Translations under genes and position numbers: made by a program
Shown here: positions 18,561-31,133 of the stretch, piece by piece
How the letters are laid out: every line of letters begins with the position of its first letter
How positions within the stretch are numbered: position 1 is the stretch's first letter
Source of the DNA: Bathymodiolus brooksi
Taxonomy: Eukaryota > Mollusca > Bivalvia > Mytilida > Modiolidae
DNA length: 64,000 nucleotides
Assembly: GCA_963680875.1 (NCBI GenBank)
Contig: OY804589.1
Coordinates: forward strand, 16,388,028-16,452,027
Reading direction: 5' to 3'
The notes under the pieces: generated by a model
The model's database searches: none
What the model saw: the letters and a program-made list of their open reading frames with translations, nothing else
Told to the model about the DNA's origin: nothing

Positions 18561-19527
18561 TGCATTCCAGCACTTAGCAAACTTGAGTTTTTCTCACTTG
18601 CATTAAGGAAGATCGCTTTATCACTCAAAAGTGTTTTCCCATCCTTTCCTCCTACCTCCTTATCCGTTCTCACTCCATGTTCATGCTTGCCTTAGTTATT
18701 ACTATCATCATTGTTGATACCCTCTTTCGTCCACATTTAACATTTAACTAGTATGTCTTCCACCATATACATGCATAGAAGTGTACACAAGAAAAACCCC
18801 ATTAAAATAGGAGAGGGGGAAAAACTAGTATGGGGGGGGGGGGGGAGGAAATGAGTATGTGTTAACACATACTTGGTTTTCCGGGGAGAAATTCAGTATA
18901 TACTCATTTTTTCGGGGGGAAATCTCAGTATATACTCATTTTTCCGGGGGGAAAATGAGTATGCAACACCGGTCCATAGTCTTAAAAACTATGGACCACT
19001 TAATAGTCAAACAACTGGAAAAGGAGAAAATAGCAATTTTTATGTAGAAAATGTTGTAGTTATGTTCATATACTGAGGTACAATAAATGATAAACACTGA
19101 TTGTCTTTTCAAATCATTTCTGCAATGTGCATGATATATATGCATTTTGTTAAATCTAAATGTGTCAGAGTTTTCTTAGAACGAATACGAAATAAATAAT
19201 AATGAAAAAACATGGATCAAAACGTCTATACATACGACGAAAATTGCTGTGAAAACATGATACAATAAGTCGGAAAATCAACGGCACGATTCGTCTCGAC
19301 TATAGACAACAAAACCAGGAATAATATTAATAGAATCGGTTTCTTTTCAGGTAAGAAGGCTGCCGACCAAGTCATGGTCGGAAACAACCTGACAGGTTTA
19401 TTGTTTTGATTGTGTGTGTGTGTGAGGGGGGGGAGGGGGGGGGGGGTTGTAAGCTTAAGAGGGAAGGGAGTAATTACAGCTAGGTAACTGGTCTGTGTGA
19501 ACGTAATGGAATATAAGTTCATTCACA
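18561..19527. other. No gene; G-runs and a short tandem repeat
   Basis: A G-run lies at 18834-18846 and a second GT/G-rich tract at 19410-19446. Bases 18875-18962 hold about three units of 36 bp (TTTTCCGGGG(G)GAAAT then CAGTATATACTCAT). A short inverted pair around 18975-19000 (CCATAGTCTTAAAAACTATGG) is a hairpin. Confidence 0.7.
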
Positions 19528-20090
19528 TTAAAAACTACACCGTGGGCTATAGTCAACATTGGTTTTCTGTTGGTGGGTCAAACTATTCTGACAAAGATCA
19601 CTTCCGTGACATGGGCACAACTCAGTGCAACTTAAGGTTGGCTCATAACAAATACAATCACGCTTGCATACAGATCTACCTTTACAACTTCCTATCATAT
19701 CTTGCAAGAAGTCTGATGGCATCATACCAGTAAGAAGAACTGGTTCAAGGCCGTTGTTTCCCTTTTGCCAGCCAAATTCCAAGAGCGATCCTACCAATGG
19801 TTTAGCTAGATGAGATATCATACAAACTGTTGCTTGTAAGCTATATCTAAGCACATGTTGCTTAAAGGATGGTTCACTAGGTGGAATACGAGAAAGGGAA
19901 GCATCTTTGCTTGTTGCTAATTTGACCCGCAACATGTTAAGGTCATGATGACACGACTAAGTTTAATTCTCCCTTGGGATCGTATAGCAAATATACTTTA
20001 TGTCTTGCTGCATTTATTGTAGTTTCAAGATCAGCATTGGTTAGTGAAACCAAATCAGACAACTCTTCAGGTGATCAAACATTCGGACTA
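19528..20090 (-). pseudogene. Cysteine-rich (CXC-like) fragment of a repeat-family protein
   Basis: Minus strand. An upstream frame (EELSDLVSLTNADL...YLLYDPKGELN) passes by frameshift and stops near 19940 into MLRVKLATSKDASLSRIPPS, then EPSFKQHVLRYSLQ, GWQKGNNGLEPVLLT and a Cys cluster (CKGRSVCKRDCICYEPTLSC, CPCHGSDLC). The order PPS..FKQH..R..YQ-like, GW, then Cys-rich tail matches a family I know as multi-copy in invertebrate genomes, with a CXC-type zinc-binding end. Function unknown. Broken, and without a convincing start. Confidence 0.5.
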
Positions 20091-20454
20091 TCGGACCTTC
20101 GGACTATTGTACCTTCGGACTATCGGACCGTCACATACTCCATGTGTATGATATCATAGTAATTTCATATTTATTTGTGAAATGTTGTATATTTTTCGAC
20201 TATTGGTAACTTACCTCTTAAAATTAACATGCATGTACTTGTGTGTCATATAAGGAAATAAAAAATATCTACTGGTTACCAATTCTGGAAACCCCGACTT
20301 TTACTTTTGATTTAAAGGAAACTTCAGTTAGTTGAACAATTGTTATAATCGAATACATTATAACTTTCTATTCGTAAATAACTAACTATTAAGCAAAAAA
20401 CACCTTTATTAACATTAAACCTAAAAGTGGTCTGATTTTACCCTAAATATTGGT

Positions 20455-20560
20455 CCGAGTTGTCCTCAAAAAGTGATCCGAGTTGTCTTCAAGAAGTGGT
20501 CCGAGTTGTCTTAAAGAAGTGGTCCGAGTTGGCTTTGGTCCGAGTTGTCACGAATTAATA
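20455..20560. repeat. 31-bp tandem repeat, about four copies
   Basis: GTCCGAGTTGTC(T/C)TCAAGAAGTG repeats at about 20454, 20482, 20513 and 20544, ending in partial units. A related box, TTCGGACTATCGGACC, repeats at 20083-20130. Confidence 0.8.
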
Positions 20561-20844
20561 GGTTCCATGTTCTTCTTCTTCTTCTTCTTCCGGTATAGAA
20601 CAGGAGTCGTTGCCGATTGTTTCAAGTTCTGTTAATGCTACACGTTTCAGGCACACACAGATGTAGTCCCCTAGTCTATTTACATCTAAAACGTTCCATA
20701 TTTTTACAATTAATGTTGCATTTTGTAGTTAAATAAATAATGTATCTGACCCCTCCCAACTTCGAGCCCTTTTCGTTATGTATTATAATAAAGTACGAAG
20801 TCCTTTTAACTGTAGGCTGTACGATTTTCCCTATGTATCTATTA

Positions 20845-22241
20845 CAGTAAAACAAACCGGCCACCATTGGGACCAAGTTTCACGGCCGGTATTGATAGTG
20901 GGCCGGTTTATTCAGTGTCTACTCTCTGACTACCATATAAGTGTTTTTTTCACTGGAGCCAAATTTCACGATTTTCTTCCAAATTGGTGGATTTTTTTAT
21001 GCGGTGCTTAATTTTTGCGATCCTGAGTTTTAACCCAAATCAAATTTTAGCGGATAGACCATTATATTAGAATTACATTCAGATTGTCTGAATTGCTTGA
21101 CTAACAATTCAAAATAGGAATTGTTTTGAAATAATTGAGTATCGTAATTTCTTATGCATAATGCACGGGTTTTTGTCCAGATTCTTTATTTTGCAGGAGG
21201 GTGCACATTTACTACTGTCTAATATTTTCGTATTTCTTTACTTGTTTGGACACTATTCCACAAAATCATTAAATGCGTATAATACTTTTTAATTATTCAG
21301 AGAATTACATTTATTGTAATACTCTCTAGTGGAGTTGTGTTTTGAACCAGTAAACGTTGATACGAAAATAAACTAAAAAAAAAGTGTGACTATATTTAAC
21401 CGTGCGTAAAATAATCAATATAAATAATGCTGTCGATAAGATTGAATGTGTGTATGTATGAAAGGTGTCATAATTACTTAGTGTATAATTAGACTGCCAG
21501 ACTGTGTTTACTCAAGCTTTTAATGATTGAAATAAAAAGAAAATGGGAATCAAATGTATTTGTCATTTTTTATGTCAAGTCTGGAAGTTTGATTACTCCC
21601 AGCTGTGAAGACTATAAAGTATAATCCGATTAACAATAAATTATCTCAAGTTATGATTGTATTGCTTGGATGCTAGTTCATCACTTAAATAATAAGGCAT
21701 TGTGTGTTGTTCATTTATGATCATTGTCAACATATGCATTGTTTTCGGGAAGGATTCCCCCATGGCCATGTTGGATATTTTAAAAGCGTCCCGGCGAAAA
21801 AAACCCACTTATAAGTTATACGGGGTATTTCATCTTGATTAAGCTTTCGCTTTTTAGGTGTTGAATTCATGTTTGTTTAACATTTAATGAACATTTAAAC
21901 ATTAACCACATGAGTTACCAGTGATCACTAATTACAGGTGTGCTAATATACACACTTCGATAAACACCTTCAATACGTTTCCCCTTACTACCGATCGATA
22001 TTCACATATATGTAAACACACGCTTGATTGATCTGATCATGACCGGTTTACGGAGATAAATTATAACAGCAATTAATGTATTGGGACCGCAAGTCAAGGC
22101 CGGAATTCGGAATGTGCAGTGTCCGGTTTATTCAATGATTTTTAACAAAGATTATTAAGGAAAAAACTGGGGACTTGAAATTTAGATCGGAATGGACAGT
22201 ATTCCGGTTTACTCAGGGTCCGGTTTCATCAGGTTTCACTG
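20845..22241. mobile_element. Candidate non-autonomous pogo/Tigger-like DNA element
   Basis: The ends are CAGTAAAACAAACCGG and, inverted, CAGTGAAACCTGATGAAACC, each next to TA (CTATTACAGT and ACTGTAATAG). TA target duplications with CAGT termini fit the pogo branch of Tc1/mariner. Subterminal CCGGTTTA-TCAG boxes occur at both ends. The 1.4 kb inside has no transposase. The end similarity is short, so this could also be two separate small elements. Confidence 0.45.
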
Positions 22242-22907
22242 TAATAGCCAAATATCCTTTCACCGGAAGAGCGGCGTAGGTAAAATGAACGGAACAGCCA
22301 TAAGTCAAAGAGAGATAACTCCAACCAAATAATTAAAAAAAGACTTTAAAAAGTACTTGAAAAAAAAAGAATACATTCCCTTCTCACGCCTCCCTTTTAA
22401 AATTATAGGACTTCGTCCTTCAAACAGGTTGTGCCTGTCTCATATTATCAGATAAACTGCAATACAATGTTTATAATTTGTATATCGTCCTAATTTTTTT
22501 GTTTAATATTTCCATCCCATGATACATTTTCATAAAACATACGAGTTTATTTGTGTGGTTTTTGGGGGATGGGGGTATGATTTCAGGTTTTACATAATGA
22601 GCCATAGGTTAAATAACTGTCTTTTTTAACTGTTTTATGCGTCCACGTGCTTTACATTTTACTAGCGTGAAACAAACTTTTTTTTTGATATTGTAGCAGA
22701 AAAACAACTGTATTATAAGAAAATAACTGGGAATTTTATTAGGAAATTGATAGTATCGAATTATGACAGACATAATTTATCTCTGCACTTTCATTTTCGG
22801 ATTGTGTCACATGACTTCAAAATGCCCGCCGTTGTCTTATCCCTTGGAAAATTTGATAAGTTAAAAACGGGCAAAAATAGACTAATAGCATTAGTGCTCT
22901 TTGCGAA

Positions 22908-23031
22908 ATGTATTCCTTCACGGGGAAATTATTGTTTCTTGTCATTATGACAGTTGACACTGCCCTTTCAACACTACAAACTATTGATTTGAATGGACAG
23001 TGGGTAGTTACAGATGAGAGTCGACCATCAG
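22908..23031 (+). CDS. Possible first coding exon of a secreted or lysosomal protein
   Basis: ATG at 22908 opens MYSFTGKLLFLVIMTVDTAL, then STLQTIDLNGQWVVTDESRP and S. The exon ends at a good donor (TCAG|GTATCT at 23032). The first 20 residues look like a signal peptide (short polar start, hydrophobic LLFLVIM, small residues before STL). IDLNGQWVV resembles the start of the N-terminal sandwich domain of glycoside hydrolase family 2 beta-mannosidases, but the stretch is too short to assign. No matching second exon is visible downstream in this window, so it may be an orphan exon, have a very long intron, or be chance. Confidence 0.3.
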
Positions 23032-23361
23032 GTATCTCTATCCTAATTGTATGCCAAAATATGCATCAGAATGCACCGGGGGTTATATTTTAAAATTCCA
23101 GAATACCTTTGATAGGACTTGTGACGATATTGGGATGGGGATACAAACAACATTTCCTCGGAAGCCTAATCTGGACACGAGATTACATCAGGTAATGATA
23201 CCCACGCCAAGGAACATCAGGGATGAAGAACAGACAGAAAATTTCTTCGGAATCCTAATCTCAACGAGATTACAGTGGACGCTGACACTATTAAATCTTC
23301 ATCACTCTGTCTTCCATAAAAGCGTATATGAACTCCTGACTTTCTCAACTTTTATTGGGAC
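23032..23361. other. Non-coding; short direct repeat
   Basis: ACATTTCCTCGGAAGCCTAA (about 23150) and AATTTCTTCGGAATCCTAAT (about 23240) begin two diverged 40-bp direct repeats ending in ACGAGATTACA. No gene seen. Confidence 0.5.
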
Positions 23362-23632
23362 TGTCGTGATTGTATGGTAGTTTGATTTGCAACTACCTGT
23401 GCAATCAGTACCTATAGTATAAGCTATCGCCAATAAAGTTGTGAGTTCGAACCCTGTTCATGGTGAGGTGTACTCGATACAACATAAAGTTTGTCAGTGA
23501 CTTGCGACAGGTTTGTGGTTTTCTCCGGGGACTCAGTTTTCCTCGACCAATAAAACTAATCACCACAATATAGCTGAAATATCGTTGAAAGTGGCGTCAA
23601 ACACCATAAACCTACCAACCAAACCAACCCAA
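23362..23632 (+). mobile_element. tRNA-like SINE, copy 1
   Basis: A 5' tRNA-like part (GGTAGTTTGATTTGCAACTA ... GAGTTCGAACCCTG, the latter a B-box) is followed by a shared body (TTGTCAGTGACTTGCGACAG, TTTTCTCCGGGGACTC) and a tail GTTGAAAGTGGCGTCAAACA with ACCAACC repeats. Same family as 49082-49340, 45983-46218 (minus) and 38261-38395 (minus). The polymerase III B-box sequence is intact. Confidence 0.8.
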
Positions 23633-24535
23633 ACTTGATCATATGACCTCCTAATCTTCCCAAATTTGATCAATTCTGATTTTGAATTTCCTCACAGTTC
23701 TTATGAAGACAAAACTTCATGTGGCAGACTATTCCATAACTCTGCAAGTGAACGAATATTTTCTGCCTGCATGTCTGTTTTTTCAACTTTTTATAATGTT
23801 ACTCAAGAAATTATGAAGCAACTTATGATTATCGGTATATTATTCGGTAAGATCAATGTTATGGCAATATATGGAAGCCAAGCTATATATACATGTACTT
23901 TGGTAACTTCAGCACCTTCTTCAAAAGACACTTTGACACTTGTACACTGATAATAAGATAACTGCACCATTTTTATTTTATAATAACAATGCTATAATGT
24001 ATTAAGAGCAGGTGTGACATGAGAAGTGAGTGACATATAGGCTAGTAATACTGTCATAAGACATTTGTTTATAAGAAAAGTACAATATCAATGTCTATGC
24101 AAGTTGTGGTGCCTGCATAAATTGCATCCATGCCAAGAATCGCTATTCCAAATTTAGGTTTTCTGTAATAATTTGTTTCCCAAATGTTTTGTATCAGTTA
24201 ACGTTAAACATGAACAAATCTAATTACCATCTACATGTACATGTATAATAAGGCTTTTCAAAATATGGCAATACTCAGTCTCAATTTCATTTTTGTCAAT
24301 CTGAATGAAATTGAATCATTAAAAAATATGTTTATCAAAAATTGATTTGACTAAGTTATTAAATTGATATAATACTGACATTTACTTAAATTTCACTAAA
24401 TGTATTTGAAGTCTTTACCATACTTGCATCTTGACGTTATACGAAAATTGATATGTATTATTTTTTTTACTTTAGAATTTGTCATAGAATTATACTAATT
24501 TATTGCAAATAATTATGTCCCCTAAACGATGTTTG
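23633..24535. other. AT-rich, no gene
   Basis: No convincing coding sequence or element. A 94-codon frame at 23666-23950 has no recognisable domain. Confidence 0.6.
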
Positions 24536-24738
24536 GAAGACATATTGTGTTTGCTCCGTTTCTTATTATTAAGTCCCCAAACGAAGTTTTAGGGACTTCT
24601 TGTTTTTGCACCGTTTCTTATTATTATTATTATTATTATTAAGTTCCCAAACAAAGTTTGGGAACTTATTGTCTTTGCACCGTTTCTTATTATGGCTCCC
24701 AAACGTAGTTTGTGAGACATATTACTTTTGCTCTGTTT

Positions 24739-24739
24739 C

Positions 24740-24795
<56 letters not shown>
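24739..24795. repeat. (ATT)n microsatellite
   Basis: About 18 perfect TAT/ATT triplets. A shorter run is at 24617-24641. These produce poly-Ile, poly-Asn and poly-Tyr frames that are not genes. Confidence 0.95.
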
Positions 24796-24796
<1 letters not shown>

Positions 24797-25216
24797 CACT
24801 TTCCGCACACTTTTGTCCGTCCCTTTTCTCGGAGATGCCTTGATCAAACTTTATGAAACCTTGTAGGAATATCATATGCCATGTGAAGTTGTGCCTTTAG
24901 GTGTTGATTTTTTCAAAATGGCTGCCGTTGCCATGCAAATGGCCAAAATGCTAAAAAATTGAAAAAAACACAGAAATTATCGTAGCAGGTTACTCGCTGA
25001 ACATAACTTGATGAAACTTGATAGGAAAAGCATCCACATCTAGTGGAACGAGATAAGCCAAAAAAATCGGAATCGGTTGGACAAACTTTGCCGCAGTTGC
25101 CATGGAAACAAAAAAGTGGGATTAATTTTTTTTTGTATTCCTTTCATCAAACTTCATGACACTTTGTAGGAATATCCACCGTAGTGTGTGGCAGCTTTTG
25201 CGGGGTAGTAACATTT

Positions 25217-26289
25217 CAAAATGGCGGCCGTTTGCATGGTAACCAATGTGCAATTTTTTTTTAATTCACTCGTACAGCGGATCCTTTTGAAACTTGACAC
25301 AAAAATAGATCATCACTCAAAGTTGTGCTCGGTTTTTTAAATTTTCAAAATCGCCGCCATTTCAAAATGGCTGCCAATATAAAATCAAAATAAATTGTTA
25401 AAAATTCAAAAATGAAAAGATTTCAATGTAAATGGATATTTACAGGGAGTAATACATACTGCACCATATGGCGTCCATTTTGGTTTGCTATGGCGGCCAT
25501 TTTGAATCCAAAATGGCCGCCAAAATACAAAAATCCTCCGATTTGGGCAAAATTTGGTTTCCAAGTAGATTGTGTTCTTGCGAATTGATATCCATCCTCG
25601 TTTTTGGAATTGGGAGCCATTAATGATCCTTCAATTAAATATCATTTCTTGTTATTATTATTATTATTCTTCCTCTTCTTCTTCTCGCTGTGAGCTTGTC
25701 CGACCAAATTCTCAGAGACTGATGATCCGATCTTTACTAAACTTCACAGGAAGCTGGATCCCCATCTCAAAAGGTGCATTCAGGTCTTGGAATTTTCAAA
25801 ATGGCCTCCGTTGACATGGAAACCGTGAACGTATGTCAAAATATTTGACCTCGCTTATATCGGAAACCGCCAAATGGATTTCCACAAAACTTGGCATATT
25901 TATTAAGGAGGGTTGGTAGAATATTCTGAACAAAAAAAAATCGCGAGCCAATGGCCGCCAATTTCAAAATGGCCGCCGACAAAATCTGCAAAATTTTAAT
26001 GTTCTCTGATTTCAATAAAATTTATATCTAGGGTTATTTTGAAGTGAGGAATTGATTGGTAATGATGAAAATTGCATTCAGGGTCAATTTTACGATGCCA
26101 CCGTTTCCAAAATGGCCACCAACAAGATCGACAAATTGTTAATGGTCTCCGAATTCAATGAACATTGATATCTAGGAGTATTTTGAAGTGAGGAATTGAT
26201 TGGTAATGATGAAATTTGCATTTAGGGTCATTTTTGCGAGGCCACCATTTTCAAAATGGCTGCCAACAAAATCGTCAAATTGTCAATGG
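25217..26289 (+). repeat. 1.07-kb direct duplication, copy 1
   Basis: Matches 27754-28831 base for base over long stretches (for example the segment from CACTCGTACAGCGGATCCTT through ATACTGCACCATATGGCGTC), offset by about 2.54 kb. The shadow frames at 25572 and 28113 differ by one residue, so the duplication is recent. Confidence 0.85.
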
Positions 26290-27753
26290 TCTCCGATTTC
26301 AATGAAAATTGATATCTAGGAGTATTTTGAAGTGAGGAATTGGTTGGTGCTTTGCATTCTGATATGGGGGTTGTTTGGGAACTTCTGTGTTTGTATCCAA
26401 ACACAATCAAACCTAGTTATTATTATTCTTCCTCCTCTTTTCGCCGCGATTTTGTGCGACCAAATTCTCAGAGACTGATGATCCGATCTTTACTAAACTT
26501 CACAGGAAGGTGGATCCCCATATCAAGAGGTGCATTCAAGTCTTAGAATTTTCAAATGGCCGCCGTTGCCATGGAAACCGTGAACGTATGTAAAAATCTT
26601 TGACCTCACTTATATCGGAAACTGCCAAAGGGATTTCCACAAGACTTGGCATATATATTATGTAGGGTTGGTAGAATATTCTGACCAAAAAAGTCGCGAG
26701 CGAATGGCCGCCATTTTCAAAATGGTCGCCGACAAAAATCGTCAAAATTTCAATGTTCTCTGATTTCAATGAACATTTATATCTAGGGTTATTTTGAAGT
26801 GAGGAATTGATTGGTAATGATGAAAATTGTATTCAGGGTCATTTTTATTTTCCAAATGGCCGCCAACAAAATCGTAAAAATTTCAATGTTCTCTGATTTC
26901 AATGAACATTTATATCTAGGGTTATTTTGAAGTGAGGAATTGATTGGTAATGATGAAAATTGCATTCAGGGTCATTTTTATTTTCAAAATGGCCGCCAAC
27001 AAAATCGGCAAAATTTCAATGTTCTCTGATTTCAATGAAAATTGATATCTAGGGTTATTTTGAAGAGAGGAATTGATTGGTAATGATGAAAATTGCATTC
27101 AGGGTCATTTTTATTTTCAAAATGGCCGCCGACAAAATCGGCAAAATTTCAATGTTCTCTAATTTCAATGAAAATTGATATCTAGGGTTATTTTGAAGTG
27201 AGGAATTGATTGGTAATGATGAAAATTGCCTTTAGGGTCATTTTTACGATGCCACAGTTTCCAAAATGGACACCAACAATATCGACAAATTGTTAATGGT
27301 CTCCGTTTTCAATGAAAATTGATATCTAGGAGTATTTTGAAGTGAGGAATTGGTTGGTGCCCTGTATTCTGATATGGGGTCGTTTGGGGACTTCTGTGTT
27401 TGCATCCAAACACAATCAAACCTAGTTATTATTATTATTCTTTCTCTTCTTCTTCTCGCCGTGAACTTGTCCAACCAAATTCTCAGAGACTGATGATCTG
27501 ATCTTTACTAAACTTCACAGGAAGGTGGATCCCCATCTCAAGAGGTGCCATCAGCTCTTGGAATTTTCAAAATGGCGCCGTTGCCATGGAAACCGTGAAC
27601 ATATGTCAAAGTCTATGACCTCACTTATATCGGAAAATGGATTTCCACAAGACTTGGCATATATATTAAGTAGGGTTGGTAGAATATTCTGACCAAAGCA
27701 AATCGCGAGCGAATGGCCGCCATTTTCAAAATGGCCGCCGACAAAATCGGCAA

Positions 27754-28831
27754 AATTCAAAATGACGGCCGTTGGCATGGCAACCAATGTGCACATTTTT
27801 ATAAATTCACTCGTACAGCGGATCCTTTTGAAACTTGACACAAAAATAGATCATCACTCAAAGTTGTGCTCGGTTTTTAAAATTTTCAAAATCGCCGCCA
27901 TTTCAAAATGGCTGCCAACATAAAATCAAAATAAATTGTTAAAAATTCAAAAATGAAAAGATTTCAATGTAAATGGATATTTACAGGGAGTAATACATAC
28001 TGCACCATATGGCGTCCATTTTGGTTTGCTATGGCGGCCATTTTGAATCCAAAATGGCCGCCAAAATACAAAAATCCTCCGATTTGGGCAAAATTTGGTT
28101 TCCAAGTAGATTTTGTTTTTGCGAATTGATATCCATCCTCGTTTTTGGAATTGGGAGCCATTAATGATCCTTCAATTAAATATCATTTCTTGTTATTATT
28201 ATTATTATTCTTCCTCTTCTTCTTCTCGCTGTGAGCTTGTCCGACCAAATTCTCAGAGACTGATGATCCGATCTTTACTAAACTTCACAGGAAGCTGGAT
28301 CCCCATCTCAAGAGGTGCATTCAGGTCTTGGAATTTTCAAAATGGCCTCCGTTGACATGGAAACCGTGAACGTATGTCAAAATATTTGACCTCGCTTATA
28401 TCGGAAACCGCCAAATGGATTTCCACAAAACTTGGCATATATATTAAGGAGGGTTGGTAGAATATTCTGAACAAAAAAAAATCGCGAGCCAATGGCCGCC
28501 AATTTCAAAATGGCCGCCGACAAAATCGGCAAAATTTCAATGTTCTCTGATTTCAATGACAATTGATATCTAGGGTTATTTTGAAGTGGGGAATTGATTG
28601 ATAATGATGAAAATTGCATTCAGTGTCATTTTTACGATGACACCATTTCCAAAATGGCAGCCAACAAAATCGGCAAATTGTTAATGGTCTCCGATTTCAC
28701 TGAAAATTGATACCTAGGGGTATTTTGAAGTGAGGAATTGGTTGGTAATGATGAAATTTGCATTCAGGGTCATTTTTACGAGGCCACCATTTTCAAAATG
28801 GCTGCCAACAAAATCGTCAAATTGTCAATGG
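27754..28831 (+). repeat. 1.07-kb direct duplication, copy 2
   Basis: Partner of 25217-26289. It is cut at its right end by the LINE at 28832, and the interrupted repeat resumes at 30364. Confidence 0.85.
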
Positions 28832-30363
28832 TTTGTTTTAAACATAATTTATTCACAACTAATTGAATAGGATTGAGCAACAGGCTATGCCTATGCAAGC
28901 TCTCTCCTTTTACATGTACAAGGCATATATTTAGTATATATAACAATTATATCAATAATATAAGATAATTAAGTTCCTTTAATACATGTAATTGTGAACA
29001 CCATTAATATTTCGTATATAATAAATTTACGAATGAAGTGAAATTTATAGACTTTCTAAATATTTTAAACAGTTAATCATACAAGAAGTTAAAGAAAAAT
29101 AAAATAACACAAAATAAATGTATAATGGGAGGAGTGCAATTGAAAAAAGAAGCATCTTAAATGAAACGATGAGTGTCAATTATGAACTTGTGTACAGCTT
29201 GAAATATTTCTGTATTTAGATCATATGAAAATGATCTATTTCCATGTAATAATAAACCTATATTAATGTCAATATTATTATTATTTGGTATTAATGTCTG
29301 TATGGAATCTAATAAGATAAATCTTAAGTTATTAAATTTAGGACAGATAAGCAAAAAATGGTTGTTATCTTCTAATGAACCACTACAGTTTGGACAGTTA
29401 GTATTATCAGATAAAAAATCATTAAATAAATGTGCCTTCAGGTTACTAGCCTCATTTCTTAATTGACAATGAATTATATTAAACTTCCTTATTCCAAAAT
29501 TATAATGAGCATTGGTGTCCCAAGTTTAGTAGAAGTGTGTCAATCTATTTTTAAAGATATTTAAACTTGGAGATTCAGTAATAGTGAGGGGCAAAGTATT
29601 CCATAGTCTTATAGTGAAAGGGATAAAACTATTATAAAAAGAACATTTTCTGAAAAATGGTGGATGGAATGTATTATTTTCATTTCTTAAGTTATATCCT
29701 GATTGTCTAGGTAGATATGGTTGAACCAACTCATAAAGGTATGCAGGTGTTAACCCATTTAGTATTTTATAAAATAATATTAGTTTGTGTTTGTTCCGTC
29801 TATTTTCTAGTGTTTCCCACCCCAATTCGTGGTATAGTTTTTGTCTAGAGGAATTACATCTAAGACCGGTTATAATTCGACCAGCTTCTATTTGTACACT
29901 TTCCAATAAATCAGATTCCTTTTTTGTGCAGTTACCCCATACTACATCGCCATATTCTAAAACGGGTCGAATAAATGCAAAATATATACGTATAAGGGAA
30001 TATCTATCTAATAAATGTTTAACTTGTCTAAGTAAAAGTAAACGAGAGCATGCTTTTTTATAAATATCATCTATATGCTTTTTCCATGTAGCTGATGATT
30101 GAAATGTTATTCCAAGATGACTGATTATCTGTTTCATCAATTTCATCTCCATTTAGTCCAAAATACACAGGTGGGTGCTCCCTGTCCCTTCTACTAAATA
30201 CAATATTTTTTGTTTTTTGAGGAATAAATTGAATTGCCCATTTTTTAGCCCAGTTGGAAATAACATTCAAGTCTTCCGTCAGAGAAGTTGCTGCTGCAGC
30301 ATGATCATTTTCTACTACTACAAATAAGGAAGTATCATCTGAAAAAACCGGATGTCATTATTT
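28832..30363 (-). mobile_element. 5'-truncated LINE with 11-bp target duplication
   Basis: Flanked by ATTGTCAATGG at 28821-28831 and 30364-30374. The minus strand begins within the RT catalytic motif (FSDDTSLFVVVENDH), then LNVISNWAKKWAIQF, NIVFSRR, HLGITFQSSATWKKHIDDI, IYFAFIRPVLEYGDVVWG, RRNKHKLILFYKILNGLTP and FTIRLWNTLP, and a C-terminal zinc-knuckle region with LICPKFNNLRF. That is the 3' part of a non-LTR retrotransposon ORF2. One frameshift near 30130. The 3' end is AT-rich without a long A tail. Inserted into the older repeat block. Confidence 0.85.
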
Positions 30364-30546
30364 ATTGTCAATGGTCTCCGATTTCAATGAACATTGATAT
30401 CTAGGAGTATTTTGAAGTGAGGAATTGGTTGGTAATGATGAAACTTGCATCCACATGCCCGAATTCTGATATGGGGGTCGTTTGGGGACTTCTGTGTTTG
30501 CATCCAAACACAATTAAACCTCGTTATATTCTTATTATTATTATTC

Positions 30547-30577
<31 letters not shown>

Positions 30578-30580
30578 GCC
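30364..30580. repeat. Continuation of the interrupted repeat block
   Basis: Resumes ATTGTCAATGGTCTCCGATT and ends like the other units (TGATATGGGGGTCGTTTGGG ... ATCCAAACACAAT...TTATTATTCTTC), then a (TTTC)n run at 30546-30575. Confidence 0.8.
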
Positions 30581-31131
30581 AAAAGTTTGTCCGACACATT
30601 TCTCGTTAAGTTGTGAATTTATTTTTATTGCTGCTTTTGTGCAATGGAAGCAATCAACCTTTAATCAAAATGACAAATAAACTTTCGGTTTTTGGCTACA
30701 ATGAAGAAATTTTTTCCCATATAGTATTCAACTCTTAATTTCTCTTACCAAAATTTCAAGAGATAAGATCGAGTTATCGCTCGCTTATTAACATGATTAA
30801 AGTGTTTGGAAAATAATATTATGCTTAAATAATTATTCAATATGACTATCATTATTTTATGTGTTAATTGGTTTAAATTAGTTTTCATAAAATTATTTAG
30901 AATGACCTTGAGCTTGAATAATGTATTCTTTCATAAAAAAACGGGGGGACTTCTGTAATGAGACGAATCTACAGATGGATGTTGTAAAGGAAATTAAATG
31001 GTGTGCTGTCATAATTATGTTAAATACAACAATATACAGAACAAATTTTCCTTGCTTAAACTTTGTTCAATTGTTAGAATTAATTTCTATGTGATATAAG
31101 ATATTGTATTTGTATATACATTAGATACGAT
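30581..31131. other. AT-rich, no gene
   Basis: No feature supported. Confidence 0.6.
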
Positions 31132-31133
31132 AA

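Larger units (their letters stand above)
24540..28831. repeat. Nested interspersed-repeat block (AAAATGGCCGCC family)
   Basis: Many diverged copies of phrases such as CAGAGACTGATGATCCGATC, ACTAAACTTCACAGGAAG, TTTTCAAAATGGCCGCC and GATATCTAGGGTTATTTTGA. The unit from ATTTCAATG...TTTTGAAGTGAGGAATTGATT to GGGTCATTTTT repeats about every 115-125 bp between 25980 and 27340. Short TTATTATTCTTCCTCTTCTT tracts precede each full unit. No protein is encoded; frames here are rich in Ile/Asn from ATT runs. Confidence 0.85.

Noticed and set aside
24589..24875. Poly-Asn, poly-Ile and poly-Tyr proteins
   Set aside because: Translations of an (ATT)n microsatellite on both strands.
25705..28270. CTGATGA in CAGAGACTGATGATCCGATC as further hammerheads
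   Set aside because: No stem II followed by GAAA and no distal stem I partner; it is just part of the repeated unit.
30384..30599. Lys/Glu-rich frame near the (TTTC)n run
   Set aside because: Microsatellite translation plus repeat-block sequence.
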